From the NCBI GenBank assembly GCA_946965045.2, contig OX337231.1, positions 62,001 through 126,000 of the forward strand: DNA of 64,000 nucleotides, read 5' to 3'. Source of the DNA: Epithemia pelagica (taxonomy: Eukaryota; Bacillariophyta; Bacillariophyceae; Surirellales; Surirellaceae). Below, piece by piece: positions 48,273 to 58,905 of this stretch; within the stretch, counting starts at the first letter, position 1, and every line of letters begins with the position of its first letter. A program made the translations under genes and the position numbers. The notes under the pieces are model-generated. The model saw only the letters and a list, made by a program, of their open reading frames with translations, made no database searches and had not been told where the DNA came from.

Positions 48273-49956
48273 CTTGTCGAGCACAGCAACGGAGAAGCAA
48301 CGAGAGACTTGTTCCCTTCTTCGACTGGAACCTGTCGAAAAGGATGGCCAAGTCAAAATTATGAGTCGATGGGGACGGTGAAAGCAATGAACAAAGGATG
48401 AAAGGAAGCAGATGCGTTGAGATGCCATGGATGCGTTTGGCCCATGTTGGGACGTTGGGACGTTGGGCCCGCAATTGCCGTTGCCTCACTTAGGAGGATC
48501 GTCGATCACTTAGGGATCGCTCCATTGTTGTTTAGATGGCGCGGATGGCTTTCTTGGGAGAGGATGGAGTGTTGTTTCATGGTCGTTTCGGTTGGGTTGC
48601 AATGAAAAATCTCAAAATTATCGTGCACACGTGTAGAAAGGTGCACCTCTGAACTGTTGGGCCTTCGAACTTCGAACGCATTCATAATTCATACTATTGG
48701 ATACTCGCTAGCTACTCGCCCGACCTCCAAAATCTGATTCAAGCGCACACATATGAAACGGAACACTAGGAAAAGACACCGTAGAAAGATAAGCCTGTAT
48801 CTTTTGTTAACCCCACTCTTTGAGGGGGCTTGTATTGATCTTCGGGACCACGACCGGCGTCCCCCAGTATCTCAATACTTTTTGTTCTACCCAAAGCATT
48901 CTTGAGCCAGATATTCCTTGTCCATTCTGTCCGAAGACAGAAGTCATCCGAAATCCCAAAGGGAAACATGAAACATGTACACGACTACGAGGACCCATGG
49001 TGAGACGGTCTAGTAGACTTAGACTAATAAGTAGAAGTCTAAAATTTCTCCACGGCCAATCAATAACCCTAACCCTCGGCAGTCAAATACCTCTCTGGAA
49101 GGGTGAGTATTAGCTGTCACTATCTGTGACAAAACAATCAATACGAACACCACCAGTCATTCTGGATCCCTCATCAACCATCAACAGCATTGATCGTCAT
49201 CATAGTAAGGGTCCTATGGTGTCTAGACATGAGCTGATCATCATTATCCCTCTATCCGAGACATACAGTTCTAAGGTTGCGAGGTTTGTCACTGAATCCA
49301 GGCTCTTTCTACTTTTGTTGTAGCAAGCTCCTCTAGATGAAACTCAATACATCAATCTTTGTTTACATGAAAGCTCTCATTCCAAAGAAATGGGATAGAT
49401 TCAACGTAGTTGTCGCAGCTATCCCCATAGCTTCACTACTATAGGGTTGAGGTTCACTGTCTAACTAGACTCTTCATCGTTAAGTGATAGTTAGGAAAAG
49501 CAAGAATAGATCTCTAGAGGAGTAGGTACTTGAAGTAATGGAAGGCTTTGTTGGGCGTGAATAAATAACGGCCGAGTCCCCCAAAATGATATATGCCCAA
49601 ACTACCAAGCGCTTATTGCGCGGATGTCATCAAGACTCATCATTGTCGAACGTACTCACAAAGGCAGACGGAAGGACGACAGAGAGCACCTCCCTGGGAC
49701 ACCCGTGATTTTGGTTCCCACTAGAGAATTTTACCTATTCCGGCAACTGGGTAGCTAGGGCTGATCGCTGTTTTAGCTAGCTAGCTTTATTTTCTGTACT
49801 CTTATTATAGTAATGTAACGACACGTGCTTAAATCAAATAATTAAGTTAACAATTTGTTTTTCGATGTCGCAACTGAGTCGTGGATTGGGATAATCGCTA
49901 AATGTTTTGAGTTTGTGTCATGTCTTGTTTCGGGTTGGTCCCGTATTTAACGGCTG
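48273..49956. other. Upstream region of the VWA-like gene and intergenic DNA
   Basis: 48,327-48,650 is the upstream region that is also preserved in the deleted relative (58,590-58,905). Short frames at 48,766-49,323 show nothing recognisable. A tagac/gtcta-rich patch (49,005-49,050) resembles the interior of the MITE at 41,260 and may be a fragment of the same family. The rest is AT-rich non-coding DNA. Confidence 0.45.
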
Positions 49957-50072
49957 GTTTCGACTTTGTTTCGACTTTGTTTCGACTTTGTTTCGACCTT
50001 GTGTCGACTTTGTTTCGGCTTGTTTCGGTTGGTATCGACTTTGTTTCGACTTTGTTTCGGTTTGTTTCGACC
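49957..50072 (+). repeat. 11-bp minisatellite (TTTCGACTTTG), left side of the DDE cassette
   Basis: About ten variants of GTTTCGACTTT occur in a row with single-base changes and spacers. The same repeat, on the same strand, flanks the other side of the cassette at 54,197-54,363. It ends about 140 bp before the start of the 152-residue gene. Confidence 0.85.
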
Positions 50073-50211
50073 CATGATGGCGAACACAATAATCAACCAT
50101 GGTCGCTCAATGTCGCTAATGGTGGCACGATGAGCGACTCGAGCGAGTGAGAGGGGAGATTCTTGTTCACTGCAGGGACAGTCATAAAACAAAGCAACAG
50201 ACAAGACAAAT

Positions 50212-50670
50212 ATGGTGGAGAAGAAATCGTCCAATCTTCCACCCATCAATGAAAGAAAGGGGGCAAGGATCAAGATTGTGCTGGGAGACTACAAGGGATT
50301 GCGAGCATGGGTGGACACGGCGAAGGAATGCACTCGCCTCTACACGTATGTGATCATCCAAGTGAAAACAAGTCCTACGGTTCTGAAGGCAACAAGGATT
50401 CTACACACAAGTTTTGTGATGGAGGCTGATGTCCAGCTCCCATCAAACAAGGAGGAGGCAATGCTTTTTGAGAATACAGACATTATGGAGATGTTCATGG
50501 TGCTCACAAGGAAAATGGCTGAGTTCGAGGAGATCTCAGGATCAGGAGAAGGAGGAAAACGAGTTGCAACTCTGTTCTTGTCATACCTCAATAGAGCCAT
50601 TGCTGCACAGAATGCCTTACCCAATGAAAAGGCCCGCTGGCGTCGCATCAAGTTCAAGGGACAGCATTAG
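50212..50670 (+). CDS. Small protein with KOW-like motif (cassette gene 1)
   Basis: 152 residues from ATG 50,212. Residues about 17-45 read GARIKIVLGDYKGLRAWVDT..., which resembles a KOW motif (a hydrophobic strand, then G-x-Y-K-G), a small beta-barrel element used for RNA or protein contacts in ribosomal and transcription-elongation proteins. The rest is helical, with a basic C-terminus (KARWRRIKFKG). It lies between the left minisatellite and the 480-residue gene, which is transcribed toward it with about 84 bp between stop codons. Function within the cassette is unknown; the KOW similarity is judged by eye and should be treated as tentative. Confidence 0.6.
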   Translation: MVEKKSSNLPPINERKGARIKIVLGDYKGLRAWVDTAKECTRLYTYVIIQVKTSPTVLKATRILHTSFVMEADVQLPSNKEEAMLFENTDIMEMFMVLTRKMAEFEEISGSGEGGKRVATLFLSYLNRAIAAQNALPNEKARWRRIKFKGQH

Positions 50671-50754
50671 CATACATGAATAACTAATAGGAGTAGTGCA
50701 TTTCAAACAAAGAATTCGCTTTTACTATGTAGTCAATTACTAGGGGCGTACTGG

Positions 50755-52197
50755 TTAGTCTTCAAACATGCTCTTGGCCTCGGCCTCCTTCTTCTTCTCA
50801 GATTGCTTACCACCAATCTTTTTGCCTCCCTTGAGAGCAATGCGCCAAAACAGGGTCATGGCCAGGATTTCTTTGCCGAAGAGGTTTTCTGGGTGGTCCT
50901 TCTTTAGCTTGAGAGGGTTCTTGGTGACTGGCACGATGTTATCGTCCAACGAGAAAATCTTGTTCTCAAGCTGAACGCCGGGTGGGAAAACCATGATCCA
51001 GTAGGCACTAGCACGCCAGTGTTCTTTGGACTCTTCAATCGCAACCTCAGTCGCACTGTGTGCGTTGAAAGTTGCGTCACACTTGATCTTCGACTCCCTG
51101 CCAATCCCCGTATGGTAGCGCTCCGTATCACGAATCCAAAAATCTTGAGCGGGGCCCCTGAAACGGATGAGTCGTCCTCTCCACATCTCGTCGTAGTCGT
51201 CCGTTGGGATGTCCGCTTCCCAGTCGTTCATATCCGGGCAGGCAACGGGCCGGCGGATGTGAAAACCGCTGCGAGTGAAAAATCCGTCTTGGTTGATATT
51301 TTCGACGAACTGGACATCGAACTCGCGGTGTCGCTCGGCCATCTTGTCTAGACAGATCGGAATCACCCATGGATTCTTGACTGTACCATTCTGGTTCACA
51401 AACCAGGCAGTGGGTACAAAGGCATGTGCCACGTTGGTACGGGCGGCCTGGGCAACAAGAGGAGAAAGGCGTCCGAAGCGATGCTGTTGTTGGCCAGGGT
51501 TAAAGCCACCAGCATGCGCAACAGGACGGGGTGGAGTGTGAAACATCCTCACAGCTTCTTGGTTTTGGGCCGCTGGGAGAGATGGGACGCTGGCCCTTGC
51601 AGCAGGCTTCCTGTCGTCGGCAAGAGAAACCTGGCCAAAGTCTGCTTCAAGCTGGTCCACGTTGTCATTTGCAAAGGGATTTCCAATCCCAACCATCGCA
51701 TATGGGTCTTCTTCTTCTTCGTCGGGAACGATGATCTCTTCATCAGAGGTGGACGGTGCGGTCGACGCGTTGTCGGAGAAGGCTGGTTTGTCGGGGTAGG
51801 CTGGTTTCTTGTTCATCTCTTCGAGGCTTTTGGGACCGGGTGTCACACCAATCTTTTTCAAGTATGCAATGTAGGCCCTGATTGAGCGGCCCTTGCACTT
51901 TGCCCAACGTTGCTGCACTTGCCTGCGAAGCACGGTTCCTTCGGCTCCAAATGTGGTCGGGTTGGCTGAACACAGTGCCCAGAGGTCGAATGATTCCCTT
52001 GTCTCCCCGGACAGTTCAAAGGCTTCAAGGAGGGTCTTGGTTTTCTCAGCACTCAATCCACCTGGCGCCGGCTTCTTTCGTTGCAAGGTTCCAATCGACG
52101 GTTGTTCTTGCTGATCTTGGGCCTCACTGTTGACAGAGTCAACAACCCAATCTTCCTCTTCGTTGATTTGCGAAAGTTCGTCTTGTGAGATCTCCAT
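50755..52197 (-). CDS. Unknown 480-residue protein (cassette gene 2)
   Basis: The start is the ATG at 52,197; the frame extends a little further upstream without another ATG. The N-terminal ~130 residues are helical (DLWALCSANPTTFGAEG, RRQVQQRWAKCKGRSIRAY) and could be a DNA-binding or oligomerisation region. An acidic, low-complexity linker follows (about 150-265). The globular C-terminal half has many aromatic residues (AWFVNQNGTVKNPWVIP, YWIMVFPPGV) and a Lys-rich tail (KKGGKQSEKKKEAE-like). It is divergent from the transposase gene, with 424 bp between start codons. No family is recognised; in PIF/Harbinger elements a second protein assists the transposase, and this or the 198-residue protein could fill that role. 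Confidence 0.7.
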   Translation of the reverse strand: MEISQDELSQINEEEDWVVDSVNSEAQDQQEQPSIGTLQRKKPAPGGLSAEKTKTLLEAFELSGETRESFDLWALCSANPTTFGAEGTVLRRQVQQRWAKCKGRSIRAYIAYLKKIGVTPGPKSLEEMNKKPAYPDKPAFSDNASTAPSTSDEEIIVPDEEEEDPYAMVGIGNPFANDNVDQLEADFGQVSLADDRKPAARASVPSLPAAQNQEAVRMFHTPPRPVAHAGGFNPGQQQHRFGRLSPLVAQAARTNVAHAFVPTAWFVNQNGTVKNPWVIPICLDKMAERHREFDVQFVENINQDGFFTRSGFHIRRPVACPDMNDWEADIPTDDYDEMWRGRLIRFRGPAQDFWIRDTERYHTGIGRESKIKCDATFNAHSATEVAIEESKEHWRASAYWIMVFPPGVQLENKIFSLDDNIVPVTKNPLKLKKDHPENLFGKEILAMTLFWRIALKGGKKIGGKQSEKKKEAEAKSMFED

Positions 52198-52621
52198 GTT
52201 TGTTTGTCGAATGGGCAAACGGAGAGAAAACAATCTCCTGGTGGGATCGAGCGAGTGAGTCGTCTACCTACCGAGATTGCCAATCCTGGTTTGGCATCTA
52301 CATCAATGGATAACAAATAAACATTGTTTGATTGTCATGTGCATATGTAATAGGATGTCTATTTAGGCGCAGCCTTCTATGCTTGTGCTCACGAGTTGAG
52401 AACTCGTGAATCTGCAGGCGCATCATGTGTCTCTCCTACTTCCCACGGGTCCTAATCATGGGGGTCCCCCGCCGTGTGAGACAGGCGTGGAGTTATTGAA
52501 CACTTTTGTGACAGAAGACAGAAACCTACCTACTAGTGAGTGACCTTCCCGAGTGCCAATAGAGTTCTTGTCCCCAAGAATCCATCATTGCATTCGTCAC
52601 CACATTTTCAACAATCAAAGA

Positions 52622-53545
52622 ATGTTTCTTCAACCGTCGGAAGTCCTCGAAAGGGGCCTACGGCTTCTTCATGTGGATGATGCGGGCAAATTGACATTGG
52701 AACGACGACGACTCAAGTTTACGAAGCACTACGGGTCTCACCCGTTGGTGATTGCTGCGCAATGGTTCGACCTATGCCACGCAACAGACGACAATGGCGA
52801 GGAACTACTATCTACGAATGAAATCAAAAGAGGAGGATTCAAGATGTTCATGGTTGCACACTTTTTCCTCTACAACTACACGAGAAATAGTGAGCAGCTC
52901 AGTGATCGCTTTGACATGTGTGAGTGCTATGCGAGAGGAGAGCATTTGTGGGGGTGGATTCGAAAAATTGCGTTTCTCCAGAAGAAGGTAATTTTCTGGC
53001 CGAGAATTCTTGACAGTCCCGAGTCTGAGGTTAATGTGTTGTCCGTGGATGGTGTCGACAAAAAAGTTTTCGAGCGCAAGCACAAGACTCAAATGCTTCC
53101 GTTCGATCGTGGGAACTGCTCTCACAAGCATGCGCACGGTGCTCTGAAATATCAAATTGTTTTGGCGGCACATCGACCGAGGTGTGTTCACATATATGGC
53201 CCCGTGCGTGGGGGAATGGGGGACTTGGAGATGCTCGAACGGTCCGGCGTGTTGGAACGACTCAAGCCAGGCAAATTGATTGTGGCTGATCGTGGGTACA
53301 TTAAGAAGGAGTACAGTGGGAAAATATCCTGGCCTAATCCCCATGAAGATTCCAAACAAGCCAATAACCTCAAGAGCCGGATCCGTCTTCGGCATGAAAG
53401 TTTCAATGGAAAAATGGCTACTTTTGGATGCCTCAACCAGACATGGAGGCATTCGGACGAGAAACACGGCATAGCATTTCGTGCAGTCGCTGTGACAGTT
53501 CAGTATGCACTTGACAATGGCACAAGTCTCCTATTTGAGCCGTAG
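52622..53545 (+). CDS. PIF/Harbinger-type DDE transposase (cassette gene 3)
   Basis: The first ATG is at 52,622, giving 307 residues. The three catalytic acids of the DDE_Tnp_4 (IS5/PIF-Harbinger) fold are visible: D143 in NVLSVDGVDKKVFE, D223 in KLIVADRGYIKKEY, and E259 in RIRLRHESFNGKM, followed by a TWRHS...KHGIAFRAVAV helix. Spacing is D-80-D-36-E, normal for the superfamily. The frame is intact. The usual N-terminal helix-turn-helix is not obvious. Residues before about 130 include a basic stretch (LERRRLKFTKHYG). It is divergent from the 480-residue gene and convergent with the 198-residue gene (49 bp apart). Likely cut-and-paste transposase; activity is inferred from the intact triad. 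Confidence 0.88.
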   Translation: MFLQPSEVLERGLRLLHVDDAGKLTLERRRLKFTKHYGSHPLVIAAQWFDLCHATDDNGEELLSTNEIKRGGFKMFMVAHFFLYNYTRNSEQLSDRFDMCECYARGEHLWGWIRKIAFLQKKVIFWPRILDSPESEVNVLSVDGVDKKVFERKHKTQMLPFDRGNCSHKHAHGALKYQIVLAAHRPRCVHIYGPVRGGMGDLEMLERSGVLERLKPGKLIVADRGYIKKEYSGKISWPNPHEDSKQANNLKSRIRLRHESFNGKMATFGCLNQTWRHSDEKHGIAFRAVAVTVQYALDNGTSLLFEP

Positions 53546-53593
53546 ATTCATCCATAAATTCAATGTAGTTGAGATTTGGTTTTCTACTATGTT

Positions 53594-54190
53594 TTACTTG
53601 TAGGCTAGGATGTGGTTTGCAAGTTCTCGGCGTCGCATCAATTCGTCCATTGGAGAGACAGCAGGTAGATTGAGCTTCTGTTTGGCTTCCTCTTCCTTGA
53701 GCCGCAAGTAGTTGAAGTAGCGCACTCGTCTCACTTCTTGGTAGATTCGAAACTTGAAGATTTTTAGCTTGAATGCCATATAGGCGGGACGCGTCTTCCT
53801 CAGTGCCATGGGCGTCAATTTCAAGTGAACGCCATTGGCCACGTCCATCCGGAGAAGCTTCTTTGCTGGATGGACGTCGAAGACCAGCTCTCCACGGCAG
53901 TTCCGGTCCTTTCTTGGATGGACGTGACGGTCAACATGGTGCGCCTTGTGGTCACGGTCCACCAATTCCTGCGCGTTGTTTGATTGCTTGCGGTGGTCCT
54001 TCAGTCGTTCCTTGAATTGATCGAAAGGAACATTCGCAAACTCGGGAAGCTTCTTGTAGAACACAAACAAGTGGTCAGCCGGAACTGCATCCATGCTGTG
54101 AAGGAGACCGCCTGGCTCAAGATCTCGAATAAGGACGGCTCGTGCTGCACTGCGACGCCAGTCAATCCACTCAGACCTTCGTGGCGGCAT
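53594..54190 (-). CDS. Basic 198-residue protein, putative DNA-binding partner (cassette gene 4)
   Basis: The ATG at 54,190 lies only a few bases from the right minisatellite, so that repeat occupies its leader or promoter. The N-terminus (WIDWRRSAARAVLIRDLEPGG ... FYKKLPEFANVPFDQFKERLKDHRKQ) looks like a compact helical domain, and the remainder is rich in Arg, Lys and His (HKAHHVDRHVHPRKDRNCRG), suiting nucleic-acid binding. From memory, small proteins with a similar W..S.A...L..DL..G start occur next to DDE genes in algae, but I cannot verify this. Intact frame, no intron. Confidence 0.65.
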   Translation of the reverse strand: MPPRRSEWIDWRRSAARAVLIRDLEPGGLLHSMDAVPADHLFVFYKKLPEFANVPFDQFKERLKDHRKQSNNAQELVDRDHKAHHVDRHVHPRKDRNCRGELVFDVHPAKKLLRMDVANGVHLKLTPMALRKTRPAYMAFKLKIFKFRIYQEVRRVRYFNYLRLKEEEAKQKLNLPAVSPMDELMRRRELANHILAYK

Positions 54191-54196
54191 GGCTTG

Positions 54197-54363
54197 GTTT
54201 CGACTTTGTTTCGAGTTTGTTTTGGTTTGTTTCGGCTTTGTTTCGACTTTGTTTCGGTTGGTTTCGGGTTGTTTCGACTTTGTTGCGACCTTGTTTCGAC
54301 TTTGTTTCGACTTTGTTTCGACTTTGTTTCGACGTTGTGTCGTGGTTTCGACATTGTTTCGAG
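54197..54363 (+). repeat. 11-bp minisatellite (TTTCGACTTTG), right side of the DDE cassette
   Basis: About fifteen variants of GTTTCGACTTT lie head to tail, in the same orientation on the plus strand as the left array at 49,957. The array starts immediately upstream of cassette gene 4. Confidence 0.85.
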
Positions 54364-54845
54364 CCAGCAGGTCAAGGCTTTTTTTGGCGAAACCCTATAT
54401 TAACGGTCATAATAAATGTTGGTCTTGAAGCAAGATCAAGTCTCATAAATACTTGTAATCAACGGAAATCGAATTCTTAAGTACAATTCTCATTGTATTG
54501 TAGGTAGTCGCTGAAATCACACTGTACTGAATAGGAAGACTACTATGAAAGCGGAAAAGTCCATACCGCTACCAAAGTAGCGGGTGTCCCTGGAGCGGGT
54601 CCAGAACAGAACAGCGATAGGAAGTGAGAATTCGTACTTTTTGATGGATAGAATCTAGGGAACTCCCTCAAAGTCCCCACATCTTTCTTTGGGCTGGAGT
54701 GTTGGAATCGATCGTGGAAATGGCACTGGCGAAGGTTGCGCACCCACCCAACCGACCATGATCTAACTATCCATGTGAAATTTGTGGACCATGATTTTTT
54801 CTTAGGTGGGCTTCGTGCCTGGTCGATCGTACAACGCATCGCTGG
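54364..54845. other. Non-coding stretch between the cassette and arm 2
   Basis: AT-rich with short chance frames. No terminal inverted repeat or target duplication for the cassette could be identified here. Confidence 0.4.
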
Positions 54846-57564
54846 TAGAGTCCGTACGCCGTCCGGATAACTCTGAGGCCACCATCTGCCACCATCACAC
54901 CCGAAACGTGGTTGAACCTTGAACATGCCATGGTGGTCAAATCTTTCGAGCAAACGGTTCCACTGAGGATGGGCCACCATGATTCATACACCGTGAACCA
55001 CAAACCGTCTTTGGGGTGAAGAAACGGGGTAAGTGTTGTTTTGTGGACGCTATCGACACCAACTGTGTGACTCTCATCCCTCTAACGGCAGGTGATCTCT
55101 TGTCATTCGTTAGACATGACTGGTGGCATTGTCGTCGTCTCGTGGTGATGGTTTGACTGCCGTCATTCGGCCGAGAACAGTTCATTGTTGCCATTGGTCA
55201 GTCCGTGGAAGTTTCTCCTTGTGGTGGTTAGGTTGATTCTTGTACCTCCCCGCATCGTCCCGAACTGACACCACCATCATCAGGCCGACAGGAGCACAAC
55301 TAGAAAGACATGGTGTGTCATGAGCAGACTTGTTGGCTCAAGGCACGACGACGACACCTCCGACTGGAAGGATGTATTCGATGACAATGACATTGGAGTA
55401 TCAGGCAGGCAAATCATGCACTGCGTTCCTGCTCTTCTGTTACATCTTCTCCTTGAAGTCGAAATCAGAGAATGCACAACCAAGAACCTTTCTCTTCCAT
55501 ATTTCTCAGGTATCTTCGCAAGACCTTGCAGGGAATGCCCTTTCTGCGCACAACAATCGAAAAACAGGCGCTGCCAACGGCAACTTGTTCGAGGAACGCA
55601 TAGAAAATCCTCAAGATGATCCACGAGAGCCAGCCTTGCGGACTTGGCTGTGTTTCGCAACAGGGACGAAGGTGGACAGGAGACCGGCTATCCCAACAGT
55701 CGTACAAGAACTTGAGCAACAACAAGAAGCATTGGAAAAACAGCAAGAAGAAGTTGAAAAGCGAGAGGAAGAACTCGCGAGAAGCAGCAAGCCGCACTCG
55801 AGAAGAATTTAAAACAAGAGCAAGTAGAACCTTGCTGCACCCAGTGGCTCGGAAATCGGAAAGGTCAGAGGCTATTGAGACACCGCAGAAGAGTTACGGA
55901 GCATCTTTTGTCGCTGCTCCCATGTCCCATGCGGGAAAGAGTCCTGAGTTGAGCGCAAGTCTCATACTCGTAGCAGCTTTTCTTGTTGGCCTTCACATTG
56001 AATTCTGGACTAACGCGGTTGTCTTGTGTTTGTGTGGTCCACGTCCATGCGGCTCGATCACTTGCCCTTCCAGTTGTCATTGTCGTGCACCAGATTGCAG
56101 ATCAAGTGAGGTGATTCTTGAAAGCAAGTGGTCGTTGCCGGAATGATTTTGTGGTCGTTTGCCGTCCGCGCGGTGCGAATCGTGTCCATTGGTTCCGTTG
56201 GATTGAGTACTACCTACCTACTCCTACCTAGTACCCTTTTCGGAATAATCAAAGTACTCCTCCTCAGTAGATGTTCTATCAATCCTCCTTCTCTACTAGC
56301 TTGTACGTAGGTATTGTCTTATGGATCGTTTACAAGTGTCATTGTTACCAAAAGATTGTCACGGAGCAATGGATCGTTTCTCGAGAACAACAGAGGAGTT
56401 CGTTGTAGGATTACTCTAGAGTAGAACTCTTATGATTGTTTGTGTCATAGTTTCCACTGGTGGGGTAGCAATACTTTTGGTCATGGTCACGACCGAGTTC
56501 TCGATCCTTCGCTACGGTTCTAGCGACCGCGACCGTAATGACAGACAAGCGACGGCCAGACCAAACAACAGAGGAGTTCGTACTCCCAAAAGAGTGGTTC
56601 ATACACACGACGGACAGACAAAAAATGATTGTGAACTCGCTATCCTTGCTACCATTTCGCTGTCAAAACTACTCCAGGAGTTCTCTATATTGTTCCAATC
56701 AGTCAAGCTTTTGGCAAATACGGCAAATGCAACTTACCAACGAGAAGAAAAGAAGGTTTAACAAAACATATGTTCTTTTATGCTTCCTAAAATGACACTG
56801 TGTATTACTAGCATTCGACGCAGCACACGGAATCGATATGTGATTCGGGAAGAGCAGATCCCCGGATTGTTGGCGTTTTTTCTTTACAATCCAGCCACAT
56901 ACAGGGCGGTTGGCAGTGTGGTGTCTAGGCTGGGAGTCTGCGGTTGCTTTTTGAAATCTTATCGATGATGTTGGTATAACGTTGGTCCGTCTCGTGCGAC
57001 TTTACTCCCGATTTCGTCTCCAAAAAGGTGGCCGACGGCTGCGCTCAAGTGTCGGTCCTCTACGAGGAGAAATAGAAGAAGACGAAGGTTTGTCTCCGGA
57101 ACATGGATGTGGAGAAAAATCCTGATTCCACGGGGCTGATGCATTTTGCGCCGCATGGCGTTCAGGACTGGAGACTGGAGGTTGCATTGGGGTGGTGGAT
57201 TTTGTGTTGTTACAGCGCTGCAACGTGTCTTGGCTCTCCTCTATTAGTTCCACAGGACTTGGGATTCTTGGTTCAAGACGGTTGTGTTGTTGTAACAACT
57301 CGTCGCAAGACTTGGAGGAAGGAGTACTTGTCGTTGCAGAAACACTTGGTGGTTGCTGGGTGCAATTCGTGAAGCGATTGGTGGTACGCGAATACATGGT
57401 ATCTTGAAAAACGGACTAGACTACGCCAGTTCATGGAGTTGCTGGTCCGCAAAATCGAGAAAAGCTTTGGATGGGTGGCATGAGAGTTGGTGAAGAGTCT
57501 GACAGGGGATCAGCTATGAAATGCGGCAACGACGTGAGGATATCTATTTCGTTCCCGACTTTGC
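54846..57564 (-). repeat. Arm 2 of the ~2.7-kb inverted duplication
   Basis: Inverted copy of 43,032-45,791, with numerous substitutions and small indels. A plus-strand frame at 55,330-55,812 ends in a coiled-coil-like stretch (VVQELEQQQEALEKQQEEVE). The same region in arm 1 is shifted in frame, so a once-coding segment has decayed at least there. No family is recognised. Confidence 0.85.
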
Positions 57565-58150
57565 AGCAAGTTCGGAACCATGGAGGAAGAAAACTCGAGA
57601 GGAGGTGGATTCTCGAGATCCAGGACGAGATCCAAAAACGTGCGATCCTTGTCGACTGGTTGCGAAACGGCACCAGCAGAACGGTGCACAAAGTAGGAGG
57701 GTTGTCCATAAAATTCATTAACAGTGCCAAATTCTGATAGGCATTGGGACAAGACTCTATAATGACATCAAATCGATCCTCAGACTGAATTGTTGTTTCG
57801 CTGGGGTCGGCAGCAAAGCGATTGAGAAAGGACGTGACGGCATTTTCATGAGGGAGCTCGGTGCGTGGAACGTCAAAACAGGATACATAGTCGTCGTCGT
57901 TGGTAGTTTTCTTCGTAGGAGTGTTTCCTTGTGATCCCGGCATGAGCATCGGCACCCAACGACAACTCGCGATCGGCATGGACTTGGTCGCCTTCGTGCT
58001 TGAGCCCAGACGGACTGTCGCAAAACCCTTCCTGAAAGGAACTGCGGTCCATGTCGGTGAGCAAACGGACCAATAAGACAACCGTTCCAATCCAAAAAAG
58101 AAAGCGACATTGGACCAGGACAAACCACAGCAAACCGACTCACCACTCAT
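57431..58150 (-). pseudogene. Frameshifted remnant of a membrane or secreted protein
   Basis: Two overlapping frames share the coding signal. The first (from 58,133) begins with a hydrophobic segment (CRFLFWIGTVVLLVRLL) and continues DRSSFQEGFCDSPSGLK to about 57,900. The signal then moves to the frame reading YVSCFDVPRTELPHENAVTS and FDVIIESCPNAYQNLALLMN down to about 57,690. A single frame change near 57,900 would join them. A type II membrane topology fits the N-terminus. Family unknown. Its 3' end lies in arm 2 and is absent from an equivalent place beside arm 1. Confidence 0.4.
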
Positions 58151-58539
58151 CCATTACGGAACCAAGGAAAAGAGTAGCAATGGACAGCTTCCATTGTCGT
58201 CGTCGGTCGACATGCGATGCCTCACCGTTTGTAGCGACGGCAGGCGACGGCCAGACACATCGGTCGCACCTCCTGACTATGACGCACTGTCCGCGCGACC
58301 AGACCGCCACCAGTTGTTAATTCGTGACCAGGACTGAATGATTGGGCTCTACTCTTTCCACAAAACTATACTTCTCGAGTTCCATAGCAAAGATCCTCCT
58401 CGGGAAACCAATACCAATACCAAGAGAAGAAAGCTTTACAACCCTCTATATTTTTACGTTTCCTGAAACTAGTAGACTCATTCATATGCGACACATAACA
58501 CGGAATCGATCTGTGATTCCGGAAGAGAAGAAATCTCCG

Positions 58540-58905
58540 ATTTTCGTCGTTCCTTACATTCCAGCAACGTAGAGGGCGGCCGTTCCAACTGCACCAGCCG
58601 CAGCAGCCATCCTTTCTCCGACCTTTCAAAACGGATGCCCAAATCGAAATTAAGAGCCGATGGGGATGGTGAAAGCAATGAAATGAAGCAGATGCTATGG
58701 ATGCGTTGGCGCATGTTGGGACGTTGGGCCCGGTTACCTCGCGTCCTCCTGCTTAGGAGGATCGTCGATCACTTAGGGATCCTTCCATTGTTGTTTAGGT
58801 GGCGCGGTTGGCTCTTTTGGGAGAGGATGGAGTGTTGTTTCATGGTCGTTTCGGTTGGATTGCAATGAAAAATCTCAACATTGTCGGGCACACGTGGAAA
58901 AATGC
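58540..58905 (-). pseudogene. Internally deleted relative of the VWA-like/EF-hand gene
   Basis: 58,548-58,608 matches the last codons of the gene at 46,170 (ending AALYVAGM and stop), joined directly to 58,613-58,905, which matches that gene's upstream region (48,327-48,650). About 2.1 kb covering nearly the whole reading frame is missing. Orientation is the same as the intact gene, so it did not arise as part of the inverted duplication. Only the ends remain; no product is expected. Confidence 0.75.

Noticed and set aside
49880-54410. Terminal inverted repeat and direct repeats (gggataatcgc / gggtttcgcc; cccgtatttaacgg / ccctatattaacgg) as ends of the DDE cassette
   Set aside because: Matches are short and imperfect and no matching target duplication flanks them.
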